NCBI RefSeq assembly: GCF_000011105.1
Contig: NC_000961.1
Coordinates: 1,598,662-1,662,661, forward strand
Direction of reading: 5' to 3'
Source of the DNA: Pyrococcus horikoshii OT3
GTDB taxonomy: Archaea > Methanobacteriota_B > Thermococci > Thermococcales > Thermococcaceae
Length of the DNA: 64,000 nucleotides
Of this stretch, positions 1 to 9,568 are shown in pieces. Below the pieces are notes generated by a model, which saw only the letters and a program-made list of their open reading frames with translations, was not told the DNA's origin and searched no databases. Numbering within the stretch: the first letter of the stretch is position 1; every line of letters starts with the position of its first letter. Position numbers and translations under genes: made by a program.

Positions 1-27
1 AAAAGGGTTGACAAAACTTCTAGTTCT

Positions 28-2415
28 TCATCCTCTAGCCTGCTTGAACTGCTCTTGGATCTTTCTGTAATACTCCATGGTCTCCTTGCTTACTGAGGGT
101 CCTATCTTCTTCAGTGCCTCTTCGAAGTCTTTCATGGTAACTTTAGCCTTCTGCTTTATCTCGTCAGCTTTCATCCCAGGCTTAATTATCCCCTTCTCAA
201 GGGCCTTCCTCATAGCTATCATAGCTGCTTCTCTGCATACTGCTGCTATGTCTGCTCCTGTGTATCCTTCTGTTCTCCTTGCTAATTCTCTTAAATCAAC
301 GTCATCGGCTAATGGCATGCTTCTAGTGTGAACCTTGAAAATCTCAAACCTAGCCTCCTCATCAGGAGCAGGAACTAAAATAAGCCTATCAAAACGCCCA
401 GGCCTCAACAAAGCAGGATCCAAAATATCAGGCCTATTAGTAGCAGCAATAACGACAACTCCCGTATTCTCCTGGATTCCGTCCATCTCTGTGAGTAATT
501 GATTGATAAGCCTATCAGTAACTCTGTTTACATCTGTTCCCCTCCTCGGGGCTATTGCATCAATTTCGTCTATGAATATCACGGTTGGAGCAGCTTGTCT
601 TGCTTTCCTAAAGATTTCCCTTATGTTCTTCTCGCTTTCGCCAACCCACTTGCTTAATACTTCTGGGCCTCTAACGGCTATGAAGTTGGCTTCACTCTCA
701 GTAGCAACGGCCTTAGCTAAGAGAGTCTTACCAGTCCCAGGAGGACCATACAACAAAACACCCTTAGGAGGTGTGATCCCGTAAGCCCTGAAGGCCTCTG
801 GGTATTTTAGTGGCCATTCTACTGCTTCTCTTAGTTCTTGTTTTACTTCTTCTAATCCGCCTATGTCATCCCAGTGGACGTTTGGGACTTCGATGAGGAC
901 CTCCCTCAAAGCAGAAGGCTCAACCATCTTCAAAGCCTCATAGAAGTCCTTTCTAGTTACCTTAAGTTCATCTAGGACTTCTCTTGGTATTGTCTCGGCC
1001 TCAAAGTCTATCTTTCCTTCCTTGATTAACCTTCTAAGTGCGGCCATTGCTGCTTCTCTGGCTAGTGCTGCTAGGTCAGCGCCAACGAAACCATGAGTAA
1101 CCTCAGCCAATTCCTCAAGTAATAGATCAACTAATCTGGTTCTAACTTCCTCGTATAGCTCACCATTAAGTTCCTTAAGCACTTTAGGAATATCATCCTC
1201 GCTAACCTTCATAACCCTATCAATGGCCTTATCAATGACATCCCTGAACTTCCCTTCCTTTTTAAGCCCCTCAAGGATCTTAAGTACATCCTCTTTTCTG
1301 AAGTCTGGTTCTATTGGCATTCCTCTTGTGTGGATTTGTAGTATTTCTTTTCTTCCTTGCTTGTCTGGCACTCCAACCTCAATCTCCCTATCAAAACGCC
1401 CAGGCCTCCTCAAAGCAGGATCCAAAGCATCAGGCCTATTAGTAGCCCCAATAACAATAACCTTACCCCTACCCTTCAAACCATCCATCAAGGCAAGTAG
1501 CTGGGCTACGACTCTCTTCTCAACTTCTCCAGTAACCTCACTTCTCTTTGGAGCTATTGCATCAATCTCATCAATAAAGATTATCGATGGTGCGTTCTCT
1601 TCGGCCTCCTTGAACACCTCCCTTAATCTTTCTTCGCTTTCTCCGTAGTATTTGCTCATTATCTCTGGCCCGTTTATTGCGATAAAGTAAGCATTAGCCT
1701 CATTAGCAACGGCCTTAGCTAAGAGAGTCTTACCAGTCCCAGGAGGACCATAAAGAAGAACACCCTTAGGAGGCTCAATACCCAGCTTTTCGAATAATTC
1801 TGGATGCTTTAATGGTAGCTCTATCATTTCTCTGATCTTCTCGATAACATCCTTTAGTCCACCTATATCCTCGTAGGTCACTCCAGTTGTCATTCTCTTT
1901 TCAACTTCTTTCACTGGCTTTTCACTTATATCAAAGTCCGTGTACTCTGTTATTTGAACAACTCCGCTCGGTTGAGTTGTAGTAACTACAAAGGTTAGCT
2001 CCTGGCCAAGAACTCCAATTTTAATATAGTCACCTCTCACTACAGGCCTTCCTACCAGCCTCTCGTGAAGCCACTCAACGAAGTCCCTTCCAAACCTAAT
2101 AGGCTCCGTTGGGGCTAGTACTACCTTTCTGGCTTCCTTAACGTCAGCTTTTCTTATGGTAACTTCATCCCCAAGGCCAACCCCTGCATTCTTTCTAATG
2201 GTACCATCCATCCTGATTATTCCGAGGCCCTCATCCTCAGGATAAGCGGGCCAAACGATAGCAGCGGTATTCTTGGTTCCGATAATCTCTACAACATCCC
2301 CTGGCGATACTCCTAATTCTCTCATACTTCTCCTATCAATTCTTACAATCCCTCTACCAACATCCCTTTGATAAGCGGAAGCAACCTTCAGCTTTATCTC
2401 CTTTTTCTCCACCAT
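28..2415 (-). CDS. cdc48: CDC48/VAT-type AAA+ ATPase (two AAA modules)
   Basis: Hexameric cytosolic unfoldase that extracts and unfolds proteins, in archaea often for proteasomal degradation. The 795-residue product has an N domain (about 1-185) and two AAA modules, each with a GPPGTGKT Walker A (near residues 222 and 556) and an IIFIDEIDA Walker B. A charged helical insert follows the first module, as usual in Thermococcales. I chose the ATG at 2415 (MVEKKEIK) because the GAGGTGAT ribosome site fits it; a GTG at 2424 and an ATG at 2419-2421 lie too close to that site. The neighbour hsp20 reads the same way and both promoters carry a Phr-like operator, so the gene is probably heat-inducible. 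The two Walker A regions share a 49 bp identical stretch. Confidence 0.97.
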   Translation of the reverse strand: MVEKKEIKLKVASAYQRDVGRGIVRIDRRSMRELGVSPGDVVEIIGTKNTAAIVWPAYPEDEGLGIIRMDGTIRKNAGVGLGDEVTIRKADVKEARKVVLAPTEPIRFGRDFVEWLHERLVGRPVVRGDYIKIGVLGQELTFVVTTTQPSGVVQITEYTDFDISEKPVKEVEKRMTTGVTYEDIGGLKDVIEKIREMIELPLKHPELFEKLGIEPPKGVLLYGPPGTGKTLLAKAVANEANAYFIAINGPEIMSKYYGESEERLREVFKEAEENAPSIIFIDEIDAIAPKRSEVTGEVEKRVVAQLLALMDGLKGRGKVIVIGATNRPDALDPALRRPGRFDREIEVGVPDKQGRKEILQIHTRGMPIEPDFRKEDVLKILEGLKKEGKFRDVIDKAIDRVMKVSEDDIPKVLKELNGELYEEVRTRLVDLLLEELAEVTHGFVGADLAALAREAAMAALRRLIKEGKIDFEAETIPREVLDELKVTRKDFYEALKMVEPSALREVLIEVPNVHWDDIGGLEEVKQELREAVEWPLKYPEAFRAYGITPPKGVLLYGPPGTGKTLLAKAVATESEANFIAVRGPEVLSKWVGESEKNIREIFRKARQAAPTVIFIDEIDAIAPRRGTDVNRVTDRLINQLLTEMDGIQENTGVVVIAATNRPDILDPALLRPGRFDRLILVPAPDEEARFEIFKVHTRSMPLADDVDLRELARRTEGYTGADIAAVCREAAMIAMRKALEKGIIKPGMKADEIKQKAKVTMKDFEEALKKIGPSVSKETMEYYRKIQEQFKQARG

Positions 2416-2430
2416 TAGCATCACCTCTTA

Positions 2431-2473
2431 ATTTTTTTACTAATGGTTACTAAAATTGCATGATTTATAAAAT
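2431..2473 (-). promoter_or_regulatory. cdc48 promoter with Phr-like heat-shock operator
   Basis: On the minus strand a TATA box (TTTATAAA, 2464-2473) is followed by a block at 2431-2455 that reads TTTTAGTAACCATTAGTAA and then a run of A. The known Pyrococcus heat-shock repressor Phr binds TTTA, a TGGTAA-like core and AAAA around the transcription start of the orthologous aaa+ ATPase and hsp20 genes. The arrangement here matches that layout closely. Function is inferred from the motif. Confidence 0.7.
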
Positions 2474-2506
2474 TTTCGGATCAAGAATTGGAGAAGAGAA
2501 GTAAGG

Positions 2507-3007
2507 TCACTCGATCTTAACTTCAAATCCCTCTCCTTCCTTCTTTGTTGGGTTCTTCTTTGGAATTCTTATCTCAAGTACACCATTGTTGTATTTAGCC
2601 TTTGCCTTTTCTGGTATAACCTCCTCTGGAAGCCTAATTACTCTCCTATAACCGCTGTAGTATCTCTCAACTCTAACTGCTCCTTCCTCCTCGAGCTCTT
2701 TCTCTCTCCTTACTATGGCTTCGATGTAAACGCTGTCTTCAGTGACCCTGACCTTTATATCCTCCTTCCTTACTCCTGGTAACTCGGCTATGACAACTAG
2801 CTCATCTCCCCTGTCAAATATGTCAACGAATGGCTCCCTCCAGACTTCCCCTGTTCCCTCTTCGTAAAGTTCTGGCTCCTTCCACCTTCTGTAAGTCCAG
2901 AGCCTTGGTCTGCTGAAGAATTCATCAAACATTGCATCGATTTCTTCTTGTATCTCCCTAATTAAATCGAATGGATCCCATATATCCCACCTTCTCCTCC
3001 TCACCAT
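2507..3007 (-). CDS. hsp20: Small heat shock protein Hsp20 (alpha-crystallin family)
   Basis: ATP-independent holdase chaperone forming large oligomers in the cytosol. The 166-residue protein has an N-terminal WDIWDPFD motif and helical segment, an alpha-crystallin domain (about 60-150) ending in the conserved NGVLEIRIPKK (the G-x-L motif), and a short tail with an I-x-I/V type end. The ATG at 3007 is preceded by GGGGGTGAGAGG; a GTG at 3025 would add six residues but lies on the ribosome-binding purines. Transcription is likely under Phr control together with cdc48 immediately downstream, from which it is separated by about 90 bp containing the cdc48 promoter. Confidence 0.96.
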   Translation of the reverse strand: MVRRRRWDIWDPFDLIREIQEEIDAMFDEFFSRPRLWTYRRWKEPELYEEGTGEVWREPFVDIFDRGDELVVIAELPGVRKEDIKVRVTEDSVYIEAIVRREKELEEEGAVRVERYYSGYRRVIRLPEEVIPEKAKAKYNNGVLEIRIPKKNPTKKEGEGFEVKIE

Positions 3008-3025
3008 CCTCTCACCCCCTCTCAC

Positions 3026-3070
3026 TTTTGGTTACCATTAGTTACTAAATTATTTTCCCTTTATAAAGAT
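3026..3070 (-). promoter_or_regulatory. hsp20 promoter with Phr-like operator
   Basis: Read on the minus strand, a TTTATAAA TATA box (3060-3067) precedes TTTAGTAACTAATGGTAACC and then AAAA, covering 3026-3048. This has all three Phr elements in order: TTTA, TGGTAA near the expected transcription start, and AAAA about ten bases later. The cdc48 operator is a close relative of the same sequence. Confidence 0.75.
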
Positions 3071-3208
3071 TTCGATGTTTGATTAATTCAACCCCGAACT
3101 TACCTCTTTGGAAAGTTTTTATTCATACTCTCATAAATTTACATCGAAGGGGAAATCTCTAAAAGAGCTATAATTTATCCCAACTTTCCATACAGGAGGG
3201 TACAGTAG

Positions 3209-4141
3209 GTGTTTAAAATGAAAAGAAGCAGCTTAAGAAGAGCCCTTAGTCCCATAGCCTTTTTAATTTCCCTCGTCTATCTATACAAGAGTATCGATGT
3301 AAGGGAGCTCCCCTATGTAATAAGGGAAGCAAACTACGTTCCCTTAGTGATCTCCCTTCTTTTATCAATCCTCACGGTATTATTAAGTGCATTAAGATGG
3401 TACCTGATTTTAAGGAGAGTTCAAAAGGCTAGCTTTAAGAGAACCCTTCAGGCCTTTGTTAGTGGTTATTACCTTATGGCAATTTTACCTCCCACAATAG
3501 GACATATAACAAAGGTAAAACTTGTAGGAGGGGACTACTTTTTAGCCTTTTCTTCCCTTTTGCTGGGAATTGCCACGGAGGTTATAATAATACTTTCCCT
3601 TGGCCTGATATTCCTTGGATTCACTAAGCTAGGCCTCTTCGGAATTGGAATAATCCTCACAGGTTTCATTTATGATAAGGCGTTTCACAAAATAATGCTC
3701 ACTTTCTTCGAAATATTGGAAAATATAGGTATTAAGAAGATTTCAAAGGTTCTCAAAAACTGGTGGCAGCGGGGTTATTCAGGGTGGAAGAAAGCAAAGG
3801 AGGATAAAATTACGTTTTTTATAACTTTTTTAATTTCACTAGCGGTAATAGTTTTCCAAGTCTTTGGTCTGATCTTCGTGGGGAAAGCGTTCTCACTAAA
3901 TATTCTACCCAAAAAGGCATTCTATGCCTTCCTTATGAGTGTTGTCTTTGCTTCACTTAGTGGAGTCCCTTCTGGAGTTGGAGTCAATGAACTCGGAATC
4001 CTGATAGGAATTGGTTCCTCAACGAAGACCGCTTTAACAGCGTTCCTCTATAAATTTATGTTTCAATATCAGTACTCAATAATTGGTGCGCTAGTATTTT
4101 ACAAGCTTCTTGGTGGTTGGGATGAAGATAGCTCTAGTTAG
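3209..4141 (+). CDS. Integral membrane protein, flippase-like (LPG synthase TM / UPF0104 family)
   Basis: A 310-residue protein with about eight hydrophobic segments separated by short basic loops, matching the lysylphosphatidylglycerol-synthase transmembrane-region family, for which lipid-carrier or flippase roles are suggested. A conserved SGVPSGVGVNELGI loop near residue 255 fits that family. The GTG at 3209 is favoured because GGAGGG lies eight bases upstream; an ATG three codons later has no well-placed site. The last 20 bases overlap the start of a GT4 glycosyltransferase, so the pair is probably one transcription unit for glycolipid or glycan assembly. Substrate unknown. Confidence 0.8.
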   Translation: MFKMKRSSLRRALSPIAFLISLVYLYKSIDVRELPYVIREANYVPLVISLLLSILTVLLSALRWYLILRRVQKASFKRTLQAFVSGYYLMAILPPTIGHITKVKLVGGDYFLAFSSLLLGIATEVIIILSLGLIFLGFTKLGLFGIGIILTGFIYDKAFHKIMLTFFEILENIGIKKISKVLKNWWQRGYSGWKKAKEDKITFFITFLISLAVIVFQVFGLIFVGKAFSLNILPKKAFYAFLMSVVFASLSGVPSGVGVNELGILIGIGSSTKTALTAFLYKFMFQYQYSIIGALVFYKLLGGWDEDSSS

Positions 4142-5258
4142 TGACTGGTATTATCCTAAAATAGGAGGAGTCGCAACTCACATGCACAACTTAGCCATAA
4201 AGCTGAGAGAAAGAGGGCATGAAGTGGGAATAGTCACAAACAACAGGCCCACGGGAAAGGAAGAAGAGCTTAAGAGATATGGAATAGAGCTCATAAAGAT
4301 CCCAGGAATTATAAGTCCTTTTTTAGATGTAAATTTAACCTATGGATTGAAATCCTCAGAAGAGCTCAACGAATTCTTGAAAGACTTCGACATAATTCAT
4401 TCTCATCATGCATTCACACCTCTCTCCTTAAAGGCTTTAAAAGCTGGAAAGAATATGGAAAAGGGAACCCTGCTAACAACTCACAGCATTTCCTTTGCCC
4501 ATGAATCAAAGCTCTGGGATACTTTGGGGTTTACGATACCCCTTTTTAAGAGTTACCTGAAATATTCACATCGAATAATAGCAGTAAGTAAAGCTGCAAA
4601 ATCCTTTATAGAACACTTCACTTCGGTTCCCGTTTTAATAGTACCCAATGGAGTCGATGATGAGCGTTTCTTCCCTGCAAGGGATAAGGAGAAAATAAAG
4701 GCCAAATTTGGACTTGAAGGGAATGTGGTACTCTACGTGAGCAGAATGAGTTATCGAAAAGGCCCCCACGTTCTTTTAAATGCATTCTCCAAAATAGAAG
4801 ATGCAACTCTCGTAATGGTTGGAAACGGAGAGATGCTTCCCTTCTTAAAGGCTCAAACTAAATTCCTGGGAATAGAAAATAAAGTAGTATTCATGGGATA
4901 TGTACCTGATGATATTCTTCCAGAGGTTTTCAGAATGGCCGACGTGTTCGTCTTACCTTCGATATCATCGGAAGCGTTCGGCATAGTAATCCTTGAGGCC
5001 ATGGCCTCCGGAGTTCCCATTATAGCTACAGACGTTGGTGGTATACCTGAGGTTATAAAGGAAAACAGTGCAGGGCTTTTAGTTCCACCCGGAAATGAAC
5101 TTAAGCTAAGAGAAGCAATTGAAAAGCTCTTAAAAAATGAAGAGCTTAGAAAATGGTACGGAAACAACGGAAGAAGATCCGTTGAAGAAAAATATTCCTG
5201 GAATAAGATCGTAGTTAAGATAGAAAGGATTTACAACGAAGTTCTTCAGGAAGTTTAA
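4122..5258 (+). CDS. Glycosyltransferase family 4
   Basis: GT-B fold retaining glycosyltransferase, 378 residues. The N-terminal Rossmann half starts MKIALVSDWYYPKIGG, with the glycine-rich loop followed by VATHMHNLA. The C-terminal half carries the family EX7E signature in SEAFGIVILEAMASG followed by GVPIIATDVGGIPEV, which binds the nucleotide-sugar donor. The ATG at 4122 follows GGTGGTTGG and overlaps the upstream membrane-protein gene by 20 bases, which suggests translational coupling and a shared pathway such as glycolipid or polysaccharide synthesis. Acceptor and sugar cannot be read from the sequence. Confidence 0.92.
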   Translation: MKIALVSDWYYPKIGGVATHMHNLAIKLRERGHEVGIVTNNRPTGKEEELKRYGIELIKIPGIISPFLDVNLTYGLKSSEELNEFLKDFDIIHSHHAFTPLSLKALKAGKNMEKGTLLTTHSISFAHESKLWDTLGFTIPLFKSYLKYSHRIIAVSKAAKSFIEHFTSVPVLIVPNGVDDERFFPARDKEKIKAKFGLEGNVVLYVSRMSYRKGPHVLLNAFSKIEDATLVMVGNGEMLPFLKAQTKFLGIENKVVFMGYVPDDILPEVFRMADVFVLPSISSEAFGIVILEAMASGVPIIATDVGGIPEVIKENSAGLLVPPGNELKLREAIEKLLKNEELRKWYGNNGRRSVEEKYSWNKIVVKIERIYNEVLQEV

Positions 5259-5289
5259 CTTATATACCCCAGGAGCTTAATTCTCATTC

Positions 5290-6180
5290 ATGAGACTGGA
5301 TGTAATTTGTATGGGGAACCTCAACTATGACATAACTTTCATACTTGAAAGATTTCCAGAGTTCCACGAAAAGGTGAATGCTAAAGAAGTTTATACGGGA
5401 TTAGGAGGTTCCGCAGGAAATACAGCGACTTGGTTGTCTCTCCTAGGATTAAAGGTTGGTTTCATAGGTTCTGTGGGAAATGACGACTTTGGAAGGTTGC
5501 ATCTGGAATTCTTTAAGAAAATTGGAGTAGATACTAGAGGGATTAAAGTCGTAGACGAACCAACGGGAGTCGCCGTAATGATGGTGATCGGAGAAGACAA
5601 AAGGATAGTTAAGTACCCTGGGGCCAATAGGTTTAAGGAGGTAAGAGAGGACTATTTGAAGCTTGCCAGGCATTTGCACCTCTCTTCAAATCCCCTTTCA
5701 CTTGTCGAAAAAGCTGTAACCTTGGCCAAAAATCTTGGCCTAACTGTTTCTTTTGATCCAGGAGAAATGGAAGTCCCAAAGAATATTGAAGAAAAAGTAG
5801 ACATCTTAATGATGAACGAAGATGAGTTCAAGAGGAAGTATGGAGACTTAAAAAATATAACTAAAGTTAAGTCTAGAATAGCCATAGCAACGCTAAACGG
5901 TGGAGGAGCTCTGGTTAGAGATCAAAATGGAAAAGTTTACGAGGTAAGGGGACTGTCGGCAAAGGCCGTAGATACCACCGGTGGTGGAGACTCTTTTAAT
6001 GCTGGATTTATATATGGCTTTCTAAATGGCTGGGATGTGGTAAGTTCAGCAAAATTAGGAATGCTACTTGCTTACCTTACAGTTCAAAAAGTAGGAGCAA
6101 GAAGTGCGGTAATTCCCCTAGAGGAAGTTAAAAAGAAAGCAAATGAATTAAACCTAGATCTTCCATTTAATAGCTCTTAA
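5290..6180 (+). CDS. PfkB-family carbohydrate/nucleoside kinase
   Basis: Ribokinase-fold kinase of 296 residues. It shows the N-terminal substrate-binding [10 protein letters not shown] motif and the C-terminal anion hole and catalytic base in [13 protein letters not shown] (usual form DTxGAGD, so one Ala is Gly here). The family includes ADP-independent sugar and nucleoside kinases; the substrate is not evident. A TATA-like CTTATATA about 27-30 bases before the ATG suggests a leaderless or nearly leaderless mRNA. The 3' end overlaps the converging ABC permease gene by 14 bases. Confidence 0.9.
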   Translation: MRLDVICMGNLNYDITFILERFPEFHEKVNAKEVYTGLGGSAGNTATWLSLLGLKVGFIGSVGNDDFGRLHLEFFKKIGVDTRGIKVVDEPTGVAVMMVIGEDKRIVKYPGANRFKEVREDYLKLARHLHLSSNPLSLVEKAVTLAKNLGLTVSFDPGEMEVPKNIEEKVDILMMNEDEFKRKYGDLKNITKVKSRIAIATLNGGGALVRDQNGKVYEVRGLSAKAVDTTGGGDSFNAGFIYGFLNGWDVVSSAKLGMLLAYLTVQKVGARSAVIPLEEVKKKANELNLDLPFNSS

Positions 6181-6988
6181 GTCCAACTTCCCTAGCCCTT
6201 CTCTCTGCCCATCTATAACTTATAACTCCAAGAAGGGAATAAGTAGCAGATATCAAAAGGAGGTACAGTATCTCTTCTATACTTTTTGATAGTCCTACCA
6301 ACGCAACCTTTCTCACGGCTTCCGTCGTTGGAGCATAGGGAAGTAAGTTGGCCATTATTTGCAACGGTTTAGGAAGAATTTTCACTGGGTACATAGCCCC
6401 ACTTAGGGCAAAAACTAACATCTCCAAGATATCTATGAAAGGTCCTGGATCCTTTAAGTAGATAACTATTCCAGCCGCTATGAGTCCAAGGCCCATCATT
6501 CCAAAAGCCCCAATTACTAATACAACAATTCCCTTGAGTAAATTTATGAGATCAACCTCCAACCCGAAAGTGATCCAAAATATGGGAATGTATATCCCTA
6601 TATACAGAAGGTTCAAAATCAACCTAACCATGATGCTTCCCAGGAAGAACGTTATCCTCCTCATAGGGGCCGCGAAAGAGCTTTCAAGTGTTCCAGCGTA
6701 CAACTCATCAACGATACTCCACACAAAGCCACTCATAAACGTCACTCCAAAAGTTAATACCATGAACCCAAGTATGGCAAACGTTAGATAATCAGAATAA
6801 CCTGAGAGTTTAGCTAAGGCCTCCGAGGTTCTTTTTCCCGTAAGTCCCAATCCAATCAAGAGGGCATTACCAGCGAAGAAGAAACCCATCAATATATCGC
6901 TAATAAACCATGCCTTATAGCTTATGAGTATCTTCCAATTCTTTCTTGCAACACCTTTTAGGGCTTCGAGCTCTTCAATAACCCCCAT
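6167..6988 (-). CDS. ABC-2 type transporter permease
   Basis: A 273-residue inner-membrane protein with about six hydrophobic segments, typical of ABC-2 export permeases. It contains [17 protein letters not shown] before the second membrane segment, the usual cytoplasmic coupling region of this family. It is the last gene of a three-gene operon with a second permease (overlap 14 bases) and the ATPase, so the transporter is probably a heterodimeric exporter of a drug, lipid or polysaccharide. Substrate unknown. Confidence 0.9.
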   Translation of the reverse strand: MGVIEELEALKGVARKNWKILISYKAWFISDILMGFFFAGNALLIGLGLTGKRTSEALAKLSGYSDYLTFAILGFMVLTFGVTFMSGFVWSIVDELYAGTLESSFAAPMRRITFFLGSIMVRLILNLLYIGIYIPIFWITFGLEVDLINLLKGIVVLVIGAFGMMGLGLIAAGIVIYLKDPGPFIDILEMLVFALSGAMYPVKILPKPLQIMANLLPYAPTTEAVRKVALVGLSKSIEEILYLLLISATYSLLGVISYRWAERRAREVGLKSY

Positions 6989-7778
6989 ACCCCATCATCC
7001 TCGTTATCCTCTCGGCCCACTTGAAGACCCCTAAACTTATCATCCAGTAAATTGGAAGAAGGATTAACATTGCATTCAGCTCACTAATTATAGAGGAGTA
7101 GCTAAATCCAAGGAAGAGCTTTCTAACCGCACTAGCTGCGTGTGTTAATGGGATAATCCAAGAAATTTTTCTTATAAAATCAGGTAACGTTGAGAGTGGA
7201 AAGAAAACACCTGAGAGAAAGAGTATTATGAGTTCAAAGACAGTAGCTAATGGCCCTATGTTCTTAAGCATCACCACCAGTCCGGCAAAAACTATACCAA
7301 AGCCAAGGAAAGTTGCAAAGGCAAGCAACAAAATTGGAATAACCTTGATAACGTAAATCACGGAAATTTTAATATTAAATATTATAACCCCAAGTCCAAA
7401 TACAATTAGCATTATAATCGAATCCATCATCATCCAAGATACCGCGAGCCCTATAACCATCTTTAGAATTCCGGTAGGGGAGATAACATTACTTTCAAAA
7501 GTTCCCCTCTGAAGCTCCCTTCTAACACCCCAAACTGAAGCTTCCATCGGAGATGCAGAGATCCACCAGAGAACGTAGCCTATTAGTACATAGGTAGGAT
7601 AGTCACCGATTCCTGTAGCATTTTTTAGCAGTCCGGAGAACCTACCCCCTAGGATGGCTTGACCAAAATAAACAAATTGGAGTAGGAAAACCAATCCAAC
7701 TAAAACTGAGCTTATAACCCTTAAAGGATACCTAAAGAACATCCTAAACTCCTTCTCTATAATTGCTGAAAGGCTCAA
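6975..7778 (-). CDS. ABC-2 type transporter permease
   Basis: Second permease of the exporter, 267 residues and about six transmembrane segments. The motif REL(Q)RGTFESNVISP corresponds to the coupling helix seen in the downstream permease ([14 protein letters not shown]), so the two are distant paralogues. The likely start is TTG at 7778, whose bases overlap the TGA of the upstream ATPase gene; a weak AGGGA lies just before it. Tight overlaps on both sides support one operon and a heterodimeric membrane domain. Confidence 0.88.
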   Translation of the reverse strand: MSLSAIIEKEFRMFFRYPLRVISSVLVGLVFLLQFVYFGQAILGGRFSGLLKNATGIGDYPTYVLIGYVLWWISASPMEASVWGVRRELQRGTFESNVISPTGILKMVIGLAVSWMMMDSIIMLIVFGLGVIIFNIKISVIYVIKVIPILLLAFATFLGFGIVFAGLVVMLKNIGPLATVFELIILFLSGVFFPLSTLPDFIRKISWIIPLTHAASAVRKLFLGFSYSSIISELNAMLILLPIYWMISLGVFKWAERITRMMGYGGY

Positions 7779-8731
7779 TCCCTAAGCCCCCTCCCAGTAA
7801 GCTTTATGAAGACGTCCTCCAAGGTTGGCTCCTTCACTTCGACCGAAAGAACCTTTGCATTACTTTTAACCAGAAACTCAACCAGCTTAGGAATCTCTTC
7901 CTCCTCCAAGCTCCCCCTTAGTATTACAACCCCATTCCTATCATCAACTTTAACCAATCCAAAGGGATTAACCCCAGGATAATTCCTAACCCTAACCTCT
8001 ACTATTGTATCATTCCTCACCATCCTCTTCAAGCCTTCGGGAGTGTTAAGGGCTATTATTTTTCCATGGTCAATTATTGCTATTCTGTCACAGAGTTCTT
8101 CAGCTTCATTCATATAGTGAGTCGTTAGGAGAACGGTTTTTCCTTCCTCATCCACTAATCTCCTAACGAGTTCCCTAACGAAAACTGCACTTTGAACGTC
8201 TAAACCTAGGGTAGGCTCATCTAGAAATAGAACTTCAGGATCGTTTATCAAGGCCTTTGCTATGGCCAATCTTTGCTTCATTCCCCTCGAGTAATTCATA
8301 ACTAAATCGTTCCTCCTATCCCACAGCCCAACCATCTTAAGTAGTTCCTCTATTCTTTTTTCGGCCTCCCTCCTTGGAATATAATATATGCTTGCAAAGT
8401 ACCTTAAGTTCTCATATGCAGTTAACCTCCAATAGAGCGTTCTTTCCCCCTCAGCTACAAGGTTTATTCTCTTCCTAATCTCACGAGCATCCTTAACCAC
8501 ATCAAGGCCGAGAACTTTAGCCTCTCCAGAACTTGGCTCCAATAAAGTTGTAAGAATTTTTATTGTAGTTGTCTTCCCAGCTCCATTGGGACCTAAAAGG
8601 CCAAATAACTCACCTTTCTTTACCCTAAATGTTATCCCCTTTAAAGCCTCAAACCATTCAACCTTCCTAAAAGGAAGGGGAATTTTCTTTGGGTACAACT
8701 TCCTTAAATTCCTCACCTCAATAACGTTCAT
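7775..8731 (-). CDS. ABC transporter ATP-binding protein (ABC-2 exporter type)
   Basis: Energises the two downstream permeases. The 318-residue protein has Walker A GPNGAGKTT, a Q-loop-like region with VAEGERT, a signature motif YSRGMKQRLAIAKAL, Walker B VLFLDEPTLGLD and an H-switch TTHYMNEAEEL. A C-terminal extension of about 80 residues (ending TLEDVFIKLTGR) is typical of drug/lipid exporter ATPases. The ATG at 8731 is preceded at about 25-35 bases by a T/A-rich TATA-like block (8754-8765), which suggests a leaderless operon mRNA. Confidence 0.95.
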   Translation of the reverse strand: MNVIEVRNLRKLYPKKIPLPFRKVEWFEALKGITFRVKKGELFGLLGPNGAGKTTTIKILTTLLEPSSGEAKVLGLDVVKDAREIRKRINLVAEGERTLYWRLTAYENLRYFASIYYIPRREAEKRIEELLKMVGLWDRRNDLVMNYSRGMKQRLAIAKALINDPEVLFLDEPTLGLDVQSAVFVRELVRRLVDEEGKTVLLTTHYMNEAEELCDRIAIIDHGKIIALNTPEGLKRMVRNDTIVEVRVRNYPGVNPFGLVKVDDRNGVVILRGSLEEEEIPKLVEFLVKSNAKVLSVEVKEPTLEDVFIKLTGRGLRD

Positions 8732-8765
8732 CAATATGAAAGGAATTTACAAAGTTTAAAAAGTG

Positions 8766-9560
8766 TTACTTATCCCTTTTATTCTCAATCTTCCGGAAGT
8801 CTAAAGCATGAGAACCCGTGCCCGTTGCTGTGACTCTAAATTCATAGCTTGTTGGCTCAAATTCTGGATTTAGGGACTTAATCACTGTCATCCTCTCGAC
8901 CAATTCACCCTCCCTTTCCTCAGTTAATGACTGGAAAGTTATAACTATATCAGAAACCCCAGAAGTCCAAGCTATGAACTTCTTTGACACCATATCAACA
9001 TTTAGAAGCAATATGGTCATAACATTCCTCTTTCCATACATCTTGGCCAGCCAAGCTAGCTCACCATTGAGGAGCTTAATTGCAACTTCCTCTCCGAACA
9101 TTGTTGCCACTCCATCCAAGGTATATACCAACTTTACTATCCTCCTATCACCAGCAACTTGGAATATTTTATTCTCATACACGCTCTCGATCTTTGGATT
9201 TAACGTCTCTGGAGTTGGATTTGGAACCTGAAGGACGTAATCGGCATAGGGTGGGACATCGTACTTTGAGCCAAAGACATCAAGTATCATTATCTCCTTC
9301 CTTTTAGCTAGCTCTTGAATATTTAAGCCAACGAACGAAGCCCTTGATATTAGCTTAATTGTTGGTAGATTGTAGTTATGAATTACTCCGAAGGAGTTTC
9401 TACGGATCAAATTTTTAACCATCTCAAAGCCAAGGGCCCACCCCAGCGAGAAGGCATCGTACATTATGGAGATCGTGGCCCCTCTTATAAGTCCACCTCC
9501 AAATGCCTTATCCAACTCCTCTATATCTACAGGGATAAATGTAAAAAATTCCTGATACAT
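8766..9560 (-). CDS. RecA/KaiC-like protein with degenerate P-loop, unknown function
   Basis: A 264-residue soluble protein. The start region (IEELDKAFGGGLIRGATISI) has the look of KaiC/RadA-type ATPases, where a strand and glycine loop precede Walker A, but no GxxxxGK[S/T] follows, so ATP hydrolysis is doubtful. Further strand-helix repeats (FGVIHNY, IMILDVFGS, MTILLLNVD) fit a RecA fold. It is the third gene of an operon after a DUF257 protein and a methyl-accepting chemotaxis protein (9 bases from the MCP stop), so a role in signalling or motility is inferred. I do not recognise a characterised homologue. Confidence 0.7.
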   Translation of the reverse strand: MYQEFFTFIPVDIEELDKAFGGGLIRGATISIMYDAFSLGWALGFEMVKNLIRRNSFGVIHNYNLPTIKLISRASFVGLNIQELAKRKEIMILDVFGSKYDVPPYADYVLQVPNPTPETLNPKIESVYENKIFQVAGDRRIVKLVYTLDGVATMFGEEVAIKLLNGELAWLAKMYGKRNVMTILLLNVDMVSKKFIAWTSGVSDIVITFQSLTEEREGELVERMTVIKSLNPEFEPTSYEFRVTATGTGSHALDFRKIENKRDK

Positions 9561-9568
9561 TTAACCAA

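Noticed and set aside
4650-4665. GATGATGAGC, a box C-like word in the GT4 gene
   Set aside because: No CTGA box follows at the right distance.
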